Shown: positions 11,521-22,432 of the stretch, one piece after another
Layout of the letters: every line of letters starts with the position of its first letter
How positions within the stretch are numbered: the stretch's first letter is position 1
Origin: Corynespora cassiicola
Lineage: Eukaryota > Ascomycota > Dothideomycetes > Pleosporales > Corynesporascaceae
Assembly (NCBI GenBank): GCA_022059125.1
Contig: JAEUWY010000004.1
Location: 1,550,001 to 1,614,000, forward strand
Length of the DNA stretch: 64,000 bases
Reading direction: 5' to 3'
Program-made: the position numbers and the translations under genes
The notes under the pieces: generated by a model
What the model saw: only the letters and a program-made list of their open reading frames with translations
Told to the model about the DNA's origin: nothing
Databases searched by the model: none

Positions 11521-13869
11521 TGGGCCGGAAAAGACGAGTATTGTCACTTTGTAACGAATCAAGGAGGCGATCACATGCTGTTGTTGGCTTAGCGTGCATT
11601 GGGTTCGTGGTGTTAGGGTTTTTGGTCTAATGGCTTCATTGCGGCGTGGAATGCTATACTTGCACAGTACAGGATGCAGCAATGGGTGAATACGCATGGG
11701 AATGCCGGTCTTTAATACCTTATTTTCTTCTTTGGAGCATTCTTTTGTTCGGGAAAAAAATTCAGTCGTTGGGTCTGGAGGATTGGATACCAGGTAGGGA
11801 ACGGACACCGAGGCAAGGAATAGGAATACATATTTCAACAGCAGACTACGTTCTCAATACGTTGCTACTTTTAACAGATTTCGGTGAGGCTTTAGGACCC
11901 GCTCCATGGAATATACTTCGAAGATGGTATTTGGAACTGACATTACTGCTTAACCACTAGCGTCTACCAGTCTCGATGACAGGACAGAAAAGTATGGTCG
12001 ATGCTTTGGTAAAACGGTAGTAACTGATGTATAAGGCATGACAACCAGACCTACACCTATACAGAATATTACATTGAAAAATTTAACTAGACCCAAAAAA
12101 TGCGAGGAATTTATCAATTTACTTGACAAATTTTAAATCAACTTCCTTCGACGCAGAATGACGCCCATTCGTCACCTAAAAATCGCTCTCATATCATCCC
12201 TTTTCAACCCGACATCCACAGCTCTGACACTTGCATTACGGGTTAAACTTACTACTCTACTTCCCATTCTACTTAATATTCATTTCTTTCTGGAGTGTCT
12301 CTCGCCCTCCTCAACCTTCAATCCACCTATGCCATCATGTTCTTAATACTCCAGGTCTTGAATTAAAATGAATTGATGGATGTATACTTTTGAAACACAT
12401 ATTCGTGACGTGTGTGATACAAGTTAAGATAACGGTGCAGATATGGAGATAGGAACTTTGTAAGAGGAGGGAGCAAGGGAGAAGAGCAACACAGACAGTG
12501 GCCGAGCACTACATCATACGAAAACCCATCGCTCTGATTCATAAGCTCCTGAGACAAAAAGTGCACACCTTTACAATAAGACCAATGTATTTGCAGCCAG
12601 TAACGAAAACAGTGTCCCCACTCTCGAAGACACCGAAGGCACGACCCGAAAAAGTCAAAAATAACAGCATCCATGTTTCGTTCTCAATACATTTTGGTCT
12701 CCTAAATCGATAGATTTTGGTTATGATATAAATTATTCTCTCTACAAAAGCGCTCTCTCCCTTTAGACTTACACATCCTGCACCTATTTCCTCCACATCC
12801 CGATCCCTATATTCCCAGAGGAGCCCTCTACACCGAAACCTCATTCCACAACCTCTTCCACTTATTCTCATCATCTGACTCTACTCCATGGGCTCCTTCG
12901 TCAGATACTTCCGTATAGTCATCGAAGGCGCAGCGCATATGATGGTGGCTAAGGGATTGAGGTTAGTGAGTAGAGCCAATTGAAAGGGGGGAGGATAAAG
13001 AAGGTGTTTAAAATATGGTATAAGAGGCTAGAGAGGCTTTTTTTTAGAGCGTGTAGGGAGATATTCGGATATTTCTGCGTTCAGACTTAGACAACTCTTT
13101 ACTGCATTGTACATATAGAGTGTGTCTAGAGTCTACTAACCTTCTGTTGGATTTTTATGCCTCTTTTTAACTAGATATACTTAGTATTCAAATAAGCATC
13201 CATTGATGTTGACTAAAGATTGTCTTCTTACTAACGATTGATTACTAAATTACCCTATCTGGTCTATAGCAAAACTAGAGCCCTTTTTTCCGCTTCCTAT
13301 CTTACTAGTCATCATCAATCACCCACAGACAGACAAGTATTCGTTTGAGATATTAAACCTCAGTACTTTCCCCCTTCCAACACGTCACACATACCCTGGG
13401 CTCGCCAACCAGGCCGCCATGAATATTATCCACGTGTCAGTGCGGTCATACGAGTTACTGCTGCTAGATAGAAGCCTGACATCTAGGCCAGGCGCATCAG
13501 GTAAGTACGAGAGACAAATGGATTACGCGAAAGGCTTTGCACATCACACATGTTCTTGGATCAACATGCAGGAAAAATGTGACATAGCTCCATTGATTTG
13601 TTACCTGGTAGCTAACCCCGACAGATATCCTGGGGGGACTAAAAAAAAAAGCGTTATACGTATAACGTATACGAAACTCCGTGCAAGACGCCATCGCAAC
13701 TGACGACCCGGTCACTCATTGCAATCTTCTGCCCATTTCCCATCATATCCGAACCGAATCTCGTAAACAAAAGTCATAATAATTACCTCGTCATATCAAT
13801 AGTTTCAGAAAAAAAAGAAAACCGAGAGAATATACGCCTACTGGGCTTGGGTTTGGTTCCTTCCCAAGT
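11521..13869. other. 2.3 kb AT-rich intergenic region
   Basis: No supported gene. From about 12000 to 13350 the sequence is AT rich with many T-A steps and short pyrimidine runs, similar to the stretch at 870-1140. A poly-A tract and a 16 bp palindrome lie at 13641-13667. The 3' ends of the convergent methyltransferase and sulfotransferase-like genes should lie inside it. Confidence 0.4.
13652..13667. repeat. Perfect 16 bp palindrome
   Basis: CGTTATACGTATAACG equals its own reverse complement. It follows a run of ten A residues and is followed by GTATACGAAAC. A near copy, GTTATACGCATAACG, lies at 45359-45373. Function unknown. Confidence 0.6.
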
Positions 13870-15805
13870 CTAATTCTTGGGCGGAACCTTGATGGCAAAC
13901 TGCTTCAGGTATTCGTAGTGCTTCTCGTTCTCCTTGACAGTGTCCATCATGACCCTGGCACCCTCCTCACCGAACTTTTCAGTCCATTCTGCGAGGAGTT
14001 GTTCGTCGCTCTTGATGGCTTTCTTCTTAAGGACATTAGCTCTGAGTTATATTGAAAGGTGAAACAACCTGGAGACGGAGGAAAAGAAGGGGTACGAGGG
14101 AGTTGGGAGAGTAAAAAGTGAACTTACATGAGTCCTGGCCTTGAGTTCGGTGCTGTTGATGGCATCCTCATGGAATCCCCTCCATTTCTCGAACGCCTCT
14201 TTAGCGATCCTGTGGTCTTCTTCGTTGTCCCACTTGAGCATCTCTGGCTCATACTTGATGCCAGTGCTCTTGCAGAAAGCTTCAACTATGCCAGAGGGGT
14301 TGTCTAGCAAGTCATCGGCATCGATGACACAAATCTCAACGCCGTGGTGGACACCGTTTGTGCCGTTGACGCCATTCGTGCCATTAACACCGTTGACTCC
14401 ATTAGTACCATTCACTCCGTTTGTTCCATTGGTATGGGCATGGCCGTTTACACCGTTCACCCCATTGGTGTGTGCGTGTCCGTTTACGCCGTTGGTACCA
14501 TTCACTCCGTTGGCCTCGCTGTGCCCATTGACGCCATTGGTAGTGGCTCCATTGGTAGCAGGTCCTGCACCAGCAGCAAACTTGGGGCCAATCTGGCCTT
14601 CGGAGCGAAGGTAGTCGAACAGATAGCGGAGCTCTTCGTAACCAGCTTCATCTGGCCTGAAGTTGTAGAAACCCGTCATGGCATCGAGCGGGGGAACGGT
14701 GCATCGGTAGTAGCTGGGTATGCTATTCCGTGGGTGACGGATTAGGAAGGCGAAGTGGAAGTTCGCCAGTAGGTCCGCAGGGATAACCGTTGGGTTGTTG
14801 GGCTCGCCCTTGGTGGGGTAGGGATACGGCGGACCATCCTCCTTGGAGAAGAATTTCGTATCGACGGGCGAGAGGGCAGTGGTATCGGTTCCGACTCCGC
14901 GCTTGTAGTTTATCAGGGAGGGAGCGATCTGCGAAGGTTTTCCGTTGGGCGGGATCCAGTACTGAGCCATATCTTTGATAAAGGCGCGTTTGCCCTGTCA
15001 TACATGTGAGTACACGCTATTCCCAAAACTGCCATCTCGTTGGGAGACGCAGAGATCGGTCAAGAAAAGGAAAGAAAACGCTTTTGTCAAACTCAAAAGC
15101 TGGGCGTTTCCGACGTAGTGACGCAGTCGACGAGGGAGAAGAAATGGAAGCAAATGATCGTTGGCCACATGTTCCAGTGCGAACACAGAGGAACGGGTCG
15201 TGTGAGATGATGGCCGAGCTGTCACATTATATGTGGCGCTGAGATGGCAGACAGGGGTCTAAGATGGAGTGGTTTTTGGCGAGTTGAATCGCTTGCATCT
15301 TGCGCAATGAAGCCACAAACTGTCGTCAGACCGTGGGGCCAGATGCGGGCACCTGATGAACGCAAGGAACGAATGGCAGAAAAGTGGAAATAATAAAGCT
15401 TAATCGGATATCTGGAAATTTTGACGACGAAAACCTTGAAGAGAAGAGACTGGACGGAAACGGAGTGGCAACAAAAAGAAAATGGCGGACCTCGGAATTC
15501 TCACGGGCGATTCTGTCGAAGATAGTGCGGTAGGTGCTCTCGGCGTAACCGCTCTCTGCGCGAGCCTTTTCATCGTCTTCATATCTCTCTGCTAGGCGCT
15601 CAGGGCCAAAGTAGTAGGCATCGCCAAAAGGCTCATGGACACACTGGAGCGTGTCCCTGCGGGTCATGAAAACCTAAGGTGAAGGGTAAGCGTCATGGCG
15701 GCAGCAGGCATGCTCGCCCGGGGGGCGAAGGGGTGTACCAACCCGCTCAAAGGCCGTGGAACAGGCCCTGGGGTGCGTGGCCACGAAGATGGGCTTGTCC
15801 GTCAT
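13870..15805 (-). CDS. Sulfotransferase-like P-loop protein with Asn-Gly repeat, 422 aa
   Basis: Exons on the minus strand: 15805-15743, 15673-15491, 14994-14128 and 14025-13870. The joins give FER|VFMTRRD, NSE|GKRAFIKDMAQYW and ARTH|KKKAIKSDEQLLAEW, all in frame. The N-terminal FVATHPRACSTAFERVF fits the PAPS/phosphate-binding loop of sulfotransferase-like proteins, and FLIRHPRNSIPSYYR the second cofactor motif. Fungal members are often mislabelled branched-chain aminotransferase-like; the substrate is unknown. Oddities: the second intron is 496 bp with a GTCCGC donor, the first has GTTGGT, and residues about 228-298 are a repeat of NGVNG/NGTNG units inserted in the domain. A stop-free protein over four exons supports activity of the gene. 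Confidence 0.78.
14347..14559 (-). repeat. Coding Asn-Gly-Val/Thr-Asn-Gly repeat in the sulfotransferase-like gene
   Basis: About 70 codons made of NGVNG, NGTNG and GHAHTNG units, imperfect in DNA sequence (third positions vary), so not a recent slippage product. It separates the cofactor-binding half from the GVEICVIDADDLLDNP segment and is likely a flexible surface loop. Confidence 0.8.
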
Positions 15806-17503
15806 GATGGATTTTATCAGATATTCCGACCTGACCAAAAAAAAAAGGTACAGGGAGTCAAGAATGGTTGAGAATAGATCAGTGCAGAGCGGGCAGAGGC
15901 AGGACCAAATATATCTCAGTCTTCACGGGAAACTGCCGTGTTGAATGCGGCACTAACAGACTTTTAAGGGCGCGTACGGGCGAGAGAAAGGGTCGTCGGT
16001 CCACCGTGGGCGGAGATGGGCTGAAGGAGTGGGTTAGGAGGTTAGTGAACCTTGGAGGGTTTGCTGGGATCAATCAGCCTAGCCGGAGGGCATCGACTTT
16101 GGGTGGTTGACATCTGTCTCGGGGCGATGCCGTGGGACGGTGGCGCGGAGAAGGCAGCGCTGCAGGCTGGGCCTGGCGGGAAGCGGCTTGCAGTGTGGGG
16201 GCACCAAGGCGTCCCAGGGCACAGGCCGAGGGCAAACGCGCGAGATGGTCGGCGTGCATGTTGCCTTGTGTGCGGGCTGCTCGATGTGGTTTGAGCGGAA
16301 TGCGAGGCCGGAAACGAGGGCTGCTGGATAGGCCTCTGATGTCACGGACAACGGGCATGCCGTGGATGACCCCCCATCCCAAGTCGCCTAGGCTGCATCC
16401 GGCCTAGCCCGCCGCTAGCCGAGACTCCCCGCCCGCCCTGGGCCGGCAACCTCTTTCAACAGCGCCAAACAGCGCCACCTGGTTCCCGCACAAGAGGCCC
16501 CCGGTCGGCCGATCGCCCGACTTCGACGCCGGCCCACTGCTGCTACGGCTGGGAATATGGCAGCCAATTCCACTGACGCCCCGTGGCGCAACGCACTCCC
16601 TGTGCCCATTACGTAGCATCCGTTGATAGATGCCTGTGGACTGTCAAAGGACACCGTGGGATCACCCAGCACTCTGCAGTCTCGGCCCTCTGGAAATCCC
16701 TCACGCTACCATTGTGCCTCTCGAGTCTTGACTGCTACAACATGTGTTCTGTCGTCGATGTAGTGGACCCCTGCTACTCGGCACTCCAATCAGCACTACT
16801 GCAATATGTTCCTGCAAATAAGAGCCCCCCCTTCAAGCATGCCTATTGTTCATTGCCTTGCTTCTCCTTCACTTGGATCAGCTTGTCCGCCTGGGCCAGA
16901 GGCGGGCCAAATAACGCATGGACCCATTGCCCCCCCGAGCACGTCAACTGTTAGCCATGTTCAGGAAAAGAGTCTGCCTGTTCGTGACTCCACTGGGCTC
17001 GCTTAATGGAAAAAGTTGCTCTATGCGCATTGTAAATACCATAATCCAGGCAATCTAGCCCCTGCCATATACCCGCTTGCTCTTGAAGTATCTTCACGTC
17101 AACTCCACCCTCAGAACTGGCGCGTGTCCATTTTAGTATGCAAGACGCAGCTTTCGCGGCCAATTTCCTCTTCCAACCCCCCTGGAATCGAATTCGGCTG
17201 AATGAACCATGTCCTCTATGCGGGCTTGGGCCAGCAAAGCTGGTTAGTGTTGAACATCTTGTCGGGAAATTGTTAGACATTAACAGCTTGGGATCCACTG
17301 CTGTAGATGCTGCCTGACATTCCCCAAATCGAGCATGGTCCTTCAATTGTACACAACGTTGTGTTCACGGTGTGTGCACTATCTTGGACGTATATCGCTG
17401 GAGTAAATGCATCCAAGCTCTAACCAATTGTGTCGTCATTTAAATATAGAAAGCGTCCTCGCATACAATCATCAAGGGTCCTTTAGGCCTTACCACGGCC
17501 CGC
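15806..17503. other. 1.7 kb intergenic region
   Basis: No supported gene. GC rich from about 16100 to 16600, with overlapping short open frames on both strands that show no domain. A T-loop-like string near 17186 was examined as a possible tRNA and rejected. Confidence 0.4.
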
Positions 17504-18223
17504 TTAGCGATCCAGCTTGTTCTCCTTAGCTACCGTCTCCGCCCCCTCGGCCAATCTTTCTTCCGCTGCGGGCCCTCCAGTCGTCCCCCTCTGGCCGCTG
17601 GGCACATCGTTCTCCAGATTCCTACGCGGGGTCAGTCACCACACTTGAACAAGTCATGAATCTTGCAGCGTACCTTTGGTTGGCAAAGGCAGGGTCCTTG
17701 TGATCCACGACGCCGCCCTTGTTGCCCGTCTCTGCCAGACCGGCAAGACCTAGGCCTTGCTTCTTGCCGCCGTGCTGGCCGTCATGCCTCAGTTCGTTGG
17801 ACGTCTGGCCTTGGCCGGGGTGTCCTAGGCCTGTGTGTACTGCGGCAGAGTCGGTTCCTGGGATGGTTGACGAGGCTGACTGGAACATCTTTTGGTTGTT
17901 GAGATCCGGGTTGGGCGTGTAGGTCGCATCCGCTGGCGCCGTGCCCGCCGGGGCTGTCTGAGCATGGAACTCGGGTGCACGATCGCTCTCTGATGCCAGT
18001 ACACCGGGCTTGTGCTGTTGAATGTTAGATTGAGGTAACTTTTTGAAACTTTTCGACGTCGAGTACGCAAGGTACTAATGGAGTGGAGACAACGCCAAAG
18101 AAAGCAGAACCAAGAATCAGGATTTACCTTTACAGACTTGTCCTCCAGAGGCTGAGCGGGAGCAACACGCGAGTGAAACTCGCGGTTATCCGAAACAGCA
18201 TCGGGGTTCTTGTTTGCGCTCAT
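17504..18223 (-). CDS. Hypothetical polar protein, 184 aa, three exons
   Basis: Exons 18223-18128, 18014-17674 and 17621-17504; introns have GTAAAT..AACAG and GTACGC..CGTAG ends and correct phases (555 bp). The protein is hydrophilic, without signal peptide or membrane helix. It has repeated EFHS/EFHAQ motifs (NREFHSRVAP and APEFHAQTAP), a Gly/His/Gln-rich centre (GLGHPGQGQTSNELRHDGQHGGKKQGLGLAG) written here only as composition, and an acidic-basic tail ending KENKLDR. This composition resembles disordered stress or conidiation-associated proteins, but I do not recognise a defined family. Confidence 0.7.
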
Positions 18224-18753
18224 GATTACGGTCTTGATGGGTTTCGGCTGAAGATAATGTAGCGGTATGTATGTGAATTGGATGGGAAACCAACAGATGG
18301 AGTATTCAAAATATTCAAAGGATGTATTGAGCAACTGGGTCTGGTGGCAGCTTTTGAACCTCTTTTATTATCATCGGTTTTGACATCAAAGCGACGTCAC
18401 TTAGCCGCAGCACAGCATTGCGAGCATGAGTCTCCATAATTATCTCACTGCCTAGGCGTTGCGATCGTAGATTCTGCTTGACTTTGGGCAGAAATCGCCG
18501 CCATCCGGTCATATCTCGTCATGGCCCCAAGTTGGGCGCAAACATGGTGGTGACAGGTCTTGATCCGGAAGGTATCTGGAGCGGTTGACCCACGTGACAG
18601 GATACCAAAAGGAAATATCCAGCTACACAGATCCGCGCGCCTCGGTAGTTCAAGCCAAGGTTCTGATAATGCTCGTAATGCTTCCATTCAAAAAGCTATC
18701 CTATCATCTCAAAGTAAGCGGGTTGTCGTCCTGAACGCCGGATATATCTACGT
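18224..18753. other. 530 bp intergenic, upstream of the 184 aa gene and downstream of the Pex22-like gene
   Basis: No coding signal seen. It should contain the promoter of the minus-strand gene at 17504-18223. Confidence 0.4.
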
Positions 18754-20103
18754 TTACTCGCGACCACCAGCTCGCCTTTCATAATCATCAGTGAGCCTGG
18801 ATGCATCTACAACCTCGACTCCCTTGCCAAGGCCGACCATGTCGGCATTTTCCCACCACCTGTTTCCATGTCCAGCATGTTCAGATTTGGATTTTAAGGA
18901 TGGGCCCTCGTCATCCGTATCCACCAAACCGCCCAGTCCAGTGCCATCGCTTCCTACGACTACGATGGTCTGGCCAACCCAGCGTTTAATGTCCTCGATG
19001 TTAGAGCCGTTGGTGCCGCTGAGCGCGTCTACAACGTATACAAGGTCGGGGCCAATATGTCTCAGCATGTGTATGTAACCAGCGGGCGTGGCAAAAGGCA
19101 TCACCATAGCGGGGTTCTCCACGAGGCGCAGAGCTTGGGCGTGCAGCGTGTTCCACAATACATTGTCGGAGCTGCGAGCCGAGAGAGCTGGTGTGTAGAC
19201 GGTTTCCTCGGGGTGGGGATCAATGTTCTGAAGTTCCTCGCCTGGCGTCCGCGCAGGGGTGGAGATGGCAGAGTACGAGGAGCCTAGAGAAGCAGGACCG
19301 GTGCGCGAGTTTGGTCGCGAACGGAGGGAGGGCGAGTAAATGAGTACGAAGAGTTTGACCCTGTTGAAGTTGGTATCGGGGAGGTGGGAGAGGAGTGTCT
19401 GTGCATGGTTAGTACGTGCGGGACGGAGGGGCAGCTTGAGTAAACTTACGGCATTCTCAGTGCGATAGGCACCAATGTCATCGTGAGGAAGGTCCATCAG
19501 GGACTCGGCAGACACGACAATGGCCACTGTCTTTCGCTTGCCGTAGTTTTGGGGTCCATCCCGCATTGATGCGGCGAATGACCTCGACTGGGCGTCCACA
19601 GCCCCCGTACTCTGCGAGGACTGTGCTTCGACATTGCGCCTGAGGGTAGCCTCCTCAGACCATCGGTTGTGGTCGGCATAGTCGTCCTTGTCTTCCTCGC
19701 GGATAGAGGCCAGGGCGGCTCCTGCGGCGGCTCCCGCGGTCGCCCAGCCAGCAGCAGCCTTCTTGCTCACGGTATCGAAGAGCTGCTGAGGGCTTGGGGT
19801 CCGTCGCATGACGCCTTGGACGCGCGACACGAAGCCGTCATCATCGTGCGCTACCCCTTGCGACTGGGCGAAACTGGCGTTGCCCCGCTGTACAGGTTGC
19901 TTGCCATGACCGTGAAGTTCCTCGCCGTAACTCAAATCGGCATCGTCTTCGTCATCTTCGTCGTCGCGCCGCTCGCTCCAGACCCAGGCGGCGAGACCGG
20001 CGGTCGCGACAGTGACGGTGAGGACTAGGGGGACCCAATAACCGAAAGTGGTGCGGCGGGTCGAGGACTGGCGGCGGTCGTAGCGGTCGTAGGAGAAGGA
20101 CAT
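18754..20103 (-). CDS. Pex22-like single-pass membrane protein, about 432 aa
   Basis: The frame is open without stop from 20103 to 18754, but a 51 bp stretch at 19399-19449 begins GTAAGT, contains ACTAAC and ends CAG, so it is very likely an intron whose retention would keep the frame. Removal gives TENA|TLLSHLPDTNFN. After an Arg-rich start there is one membrane helix (about residues 22-42, GYWVPLVLTVTVATAGLAAW), an acidic linker, a long variable part and a conserved-looking C-terminal domain. The layout fits fungal peroxin-22-like proteins; Pex22 anchors the ubiquitin-conjugating enzyme Pex4 at the peroxisome and supports receptor recycling. Assignment rests on layout and memory of similar annotations, not on a firm motif. 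Confidence 0.6.
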   Translation of the reverse strand: MSFSYDRYDRRQSSTRRTTFGYWVPLVLTVTVATAGLAAWVWSERRDDEDDEDDADLSYGEELHGHGKQPVQRGNASFAQSQGVAHDDDGFVSRVQGVMRRTPSPQQLFDTVSKKAAAGWATAGAAAGAALASIREEDKDDYADHNRWSEEATLRRNVEAQSSQSTGAVDAQSRSFAASMRDGPQNYGKRKTVAIVVSAESLMDLPHDDIGAYRTENAVSLLKLPLRPARTNHAQTLLSHLPDTNFNRVKLFVLIYSPSLRSRPNSRTGPASLGSSYSAISTPARTPGEELQNIDPHPEETVYTPALSARSSDNVLWNTLHAQALRLVENPAMVMPFATPAGYIHMLRHIGPDLVYVVDALSGTNGSNIEDIKRWVGQTIVVVGSDGTGLGGLVDTDDEGPSLKSKSEHAGHGNRWWENADMVGLGKGVEVVDASRLTDDYERRAGGRE

Positions 20104-20490
20104 GGTGTGTCGCGGGTCGGCTCACTGCATATTCCGCTCGCGATGCGCATGGGATGGGAGTGGGTGAGCGATCGTGCAGTCGTGCCGTCGTTCAGGGCAG
20201 CAGCAGGATTGCGGAGAGCTGAGGCTGGCCGTGTTGTTTGGCGGCTGTCAAGTGGCTGGGGAGCTATGATGCATCCCTGTCGGCAAGCACATGCAGCCGA
20301 GATGCCGAGGATTGCCCGCCGAGTCATAGAAGGAGCCAAACTTTTGGCGGGGCATCGTGACTCCGAGCCCAGCAACACCCCACGGTCACCCATTTTTACC
20401 GCTAGACCCTCTCTATACACCCATTCCCCCAGCACAGTGCTTCGTCTCCAGTCCGATTGAACCCACACACCCAGCACACAACCCCGTGTC
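20104..20490. promoter_or_regulatory. 387 bp divergent promoter between Pex22-like gene and GCD1
   Basis: The two start codons (20103 minus, 20491 plus) face away from each other, so both promoters must lie here. No specific element was identified. Confidence 0.5.
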
Positions 20491-22274
20491 ATGCCGCACG
20501 CGACGCTGCCCCCGCCGGGCTTCCAGGCCCTCGTCCTGTGTGGCCCTGGAGCTTCGCTGAGCACCTTTACCTCCTCGCCAAGAGACATACCAAAGGCCCT
20601 GCTCCCTATTGCAAACCGGCCTATGGTCTGGTATCCGTTGGAATGGTGCTACCGAATGGGAATCACAGGTATGGCACCCACATTGTTTACAGCACATTTA
20701 GGAAGAGAATATTAAACGCATTTTTTTTAGACATTACCATTGTCACTCCGCCCGAATCGCGAGAGGCCATTGAGGCTGCCATGTCGCAGAACCCACACCT
20801 TACCTCGCTCCCCGCCCCTCGGCCAGACATCATCGGACCCAAGGACCTTTCTCACGAGACCGGAACCGGCGACATCCTCAGGCTCCCAGAGGTTCAGAAT
20901 GTTGTCAAAGGGGACTTCGTCATTCTGCCTTGCGATATCGTCTGTGAACTAGACGGGACCGCCCTTGCCGATATCTGGATGGTTAACCAAGCCGGATTGG
21001 GCGGAGCCAGCGGTGGCTTGAAAGAGTCGGGGCAACTGCCTCTAGGTATCGGCGGCGAGAAGATGGGAAGGAGAGGTGGACTGGGCGTCTGGTACCAGAC
21101 AAAGGGCGAAGGCAGCAAAAAGGGTGAAGAAACTGACTTTATCATCACAACTCCTCTCCCGGCCCCAATTGTACCTCCGCCCGCACACTCCCTGCAGCGA
21201 AACACGTCAAACTTGGTCTACACTGTCCCCACAGATACTCTCAAAGACATCACAGAGGAGGAGAAGACATTCCCAGTCCGGCATTCCCTCATGAAGAAGC
21301 ATGGCCGAGTAAAGATGCTTACCACCTACCGCGATGCGCACATCTACTTCCTCCCATTCTGGGTCATGGAACTGGTCAAGAAAAACGAAAGGTTCGAGAG
21401 TCTTGCAGAGGATGTTCTTGGCTGGTGGGCAAAGGCTGGCTGGCAGAATGGACTTGGTGAAAAGCTTGGCCTTCGACAGATATTTCACGAGGATGAAGGT
21501 TCTGGCAGTGACACGGCCTCCCAGCTTGTGGAGGAGGAAATCGACGTATCCAAATTCAGTTCCACACTTTCCACGGGCCACGGGACTGAAGCACCAAGCT
21601 CAACATTGGCTTCACGAGTGCACGACTCTGCCGCTGCCCAATCAGCCAAGATCCTGGCCGCCAAACCAAAGCTCGTCATTCCCCCTCTTCTAGCCTACGT
21701 TCAACCATCTGACCCTACTGAACCTCTTATTCGACGGGTAGACACCGCACATCTGCTTTTGAACATATCACTGCGACTGGCAAAGATTCCATCAATCGAG
21801 GAGACCGGCCGGGACGCTGCCTCTCCCTTCGCCCATCAAGCTAAGGTTGCGCACAAGCAATCTGTTCCCAAGAAGTGCCGAGTCGAGGCCGAGAATTCGT
21901 TACTCGCAGAGAATGTAATCGTTGAGGAAAAGTGTAACATCAAGGAGAGTGTCATCGGCGCAAACTGCAAGATTGGCGAGGGTGCTAGGTTGATGCGATG
22001 CCTGCTAATGGACAACGTCGAAATCGGCCCCAATGTGCAGCTTACAGACTGCATTCTCGGTCGGCATTGCAAGATTGAAGGTGGACAGGCCAAGGGCGAT
22101 GAGAAGACCGTGCTCAAGGACTGCGAGGTTCAAGACGGGCAGGTAGTGGAATGGGGAACCGAATCCAAGAATGAAAAGTTCATGCGCTTCGAGCTGCCAA
22201 GCGACGATGGGGAAGACGACGGCGATTTTGGAGATGACCTGGCAGCTAGTGCAGATGGACTTTCTTTGAGTTAA
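20491..22274 (+). CDS. GCD1: Translation initiation factor eIF2B gamma subunit, 573 aa
   Basis: Exon 1 20491-20668, intron 20669-20730 (GTATGG, eight T then AG), exon 2 20731-22274. The N-terminal half is a nucleotidyltransferase-like domain: FQALVLCGPG, then DIPKALLPIANRPMVWYPLEW and, across the intron, DITIVTPPESREAIEAA, and later FVILPCDIVCEL. The C-terminal half has hexapeptide beta-helix repeats (AENVIVEEKCNIKESVIGAN, then NVEIGPNVQLTDCILG). This pairing is diagnostic for eIF2B gamma/epsilon; the length and the absence of a C-terminal W2/HEAT domain point to gamma. It forms part of the guanine-nucleotide exchange complex for eIF2 in the cytosol. The acidic tail ends in GDDLAASADGLSLS. 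Confidence 0.88.
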
Positions 22275-22432
22275 GATTTTCAATCAGGAAAAAGCATTAT
22301 GCTGGATTTCGCAATACATGATACCCCGGGCAGATAAAGATCTGGTCCTGAAGAGATCGCCGACCTTCTCATTGTGACTTGAAGCCATCCAATTCCGATA
22401 TCTCTAACTAGTTTCTTTCTCCTGCTCACTCA

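Noticed and set aside
17180..17200. T-loop-like ATTCGATTCC on the minus strand, possible tRNA B box
   Set aside because: No A box or cloverleaf arms at the proper distance upstream.
19399..19449. Reading the Pex22-like gene as one uninterrupted exon
   Set aside because: The 51 bp stretch has GTAAGT, ACTAAC and CAG at proper spacing; although frame-neutral, it is more likely an intron.
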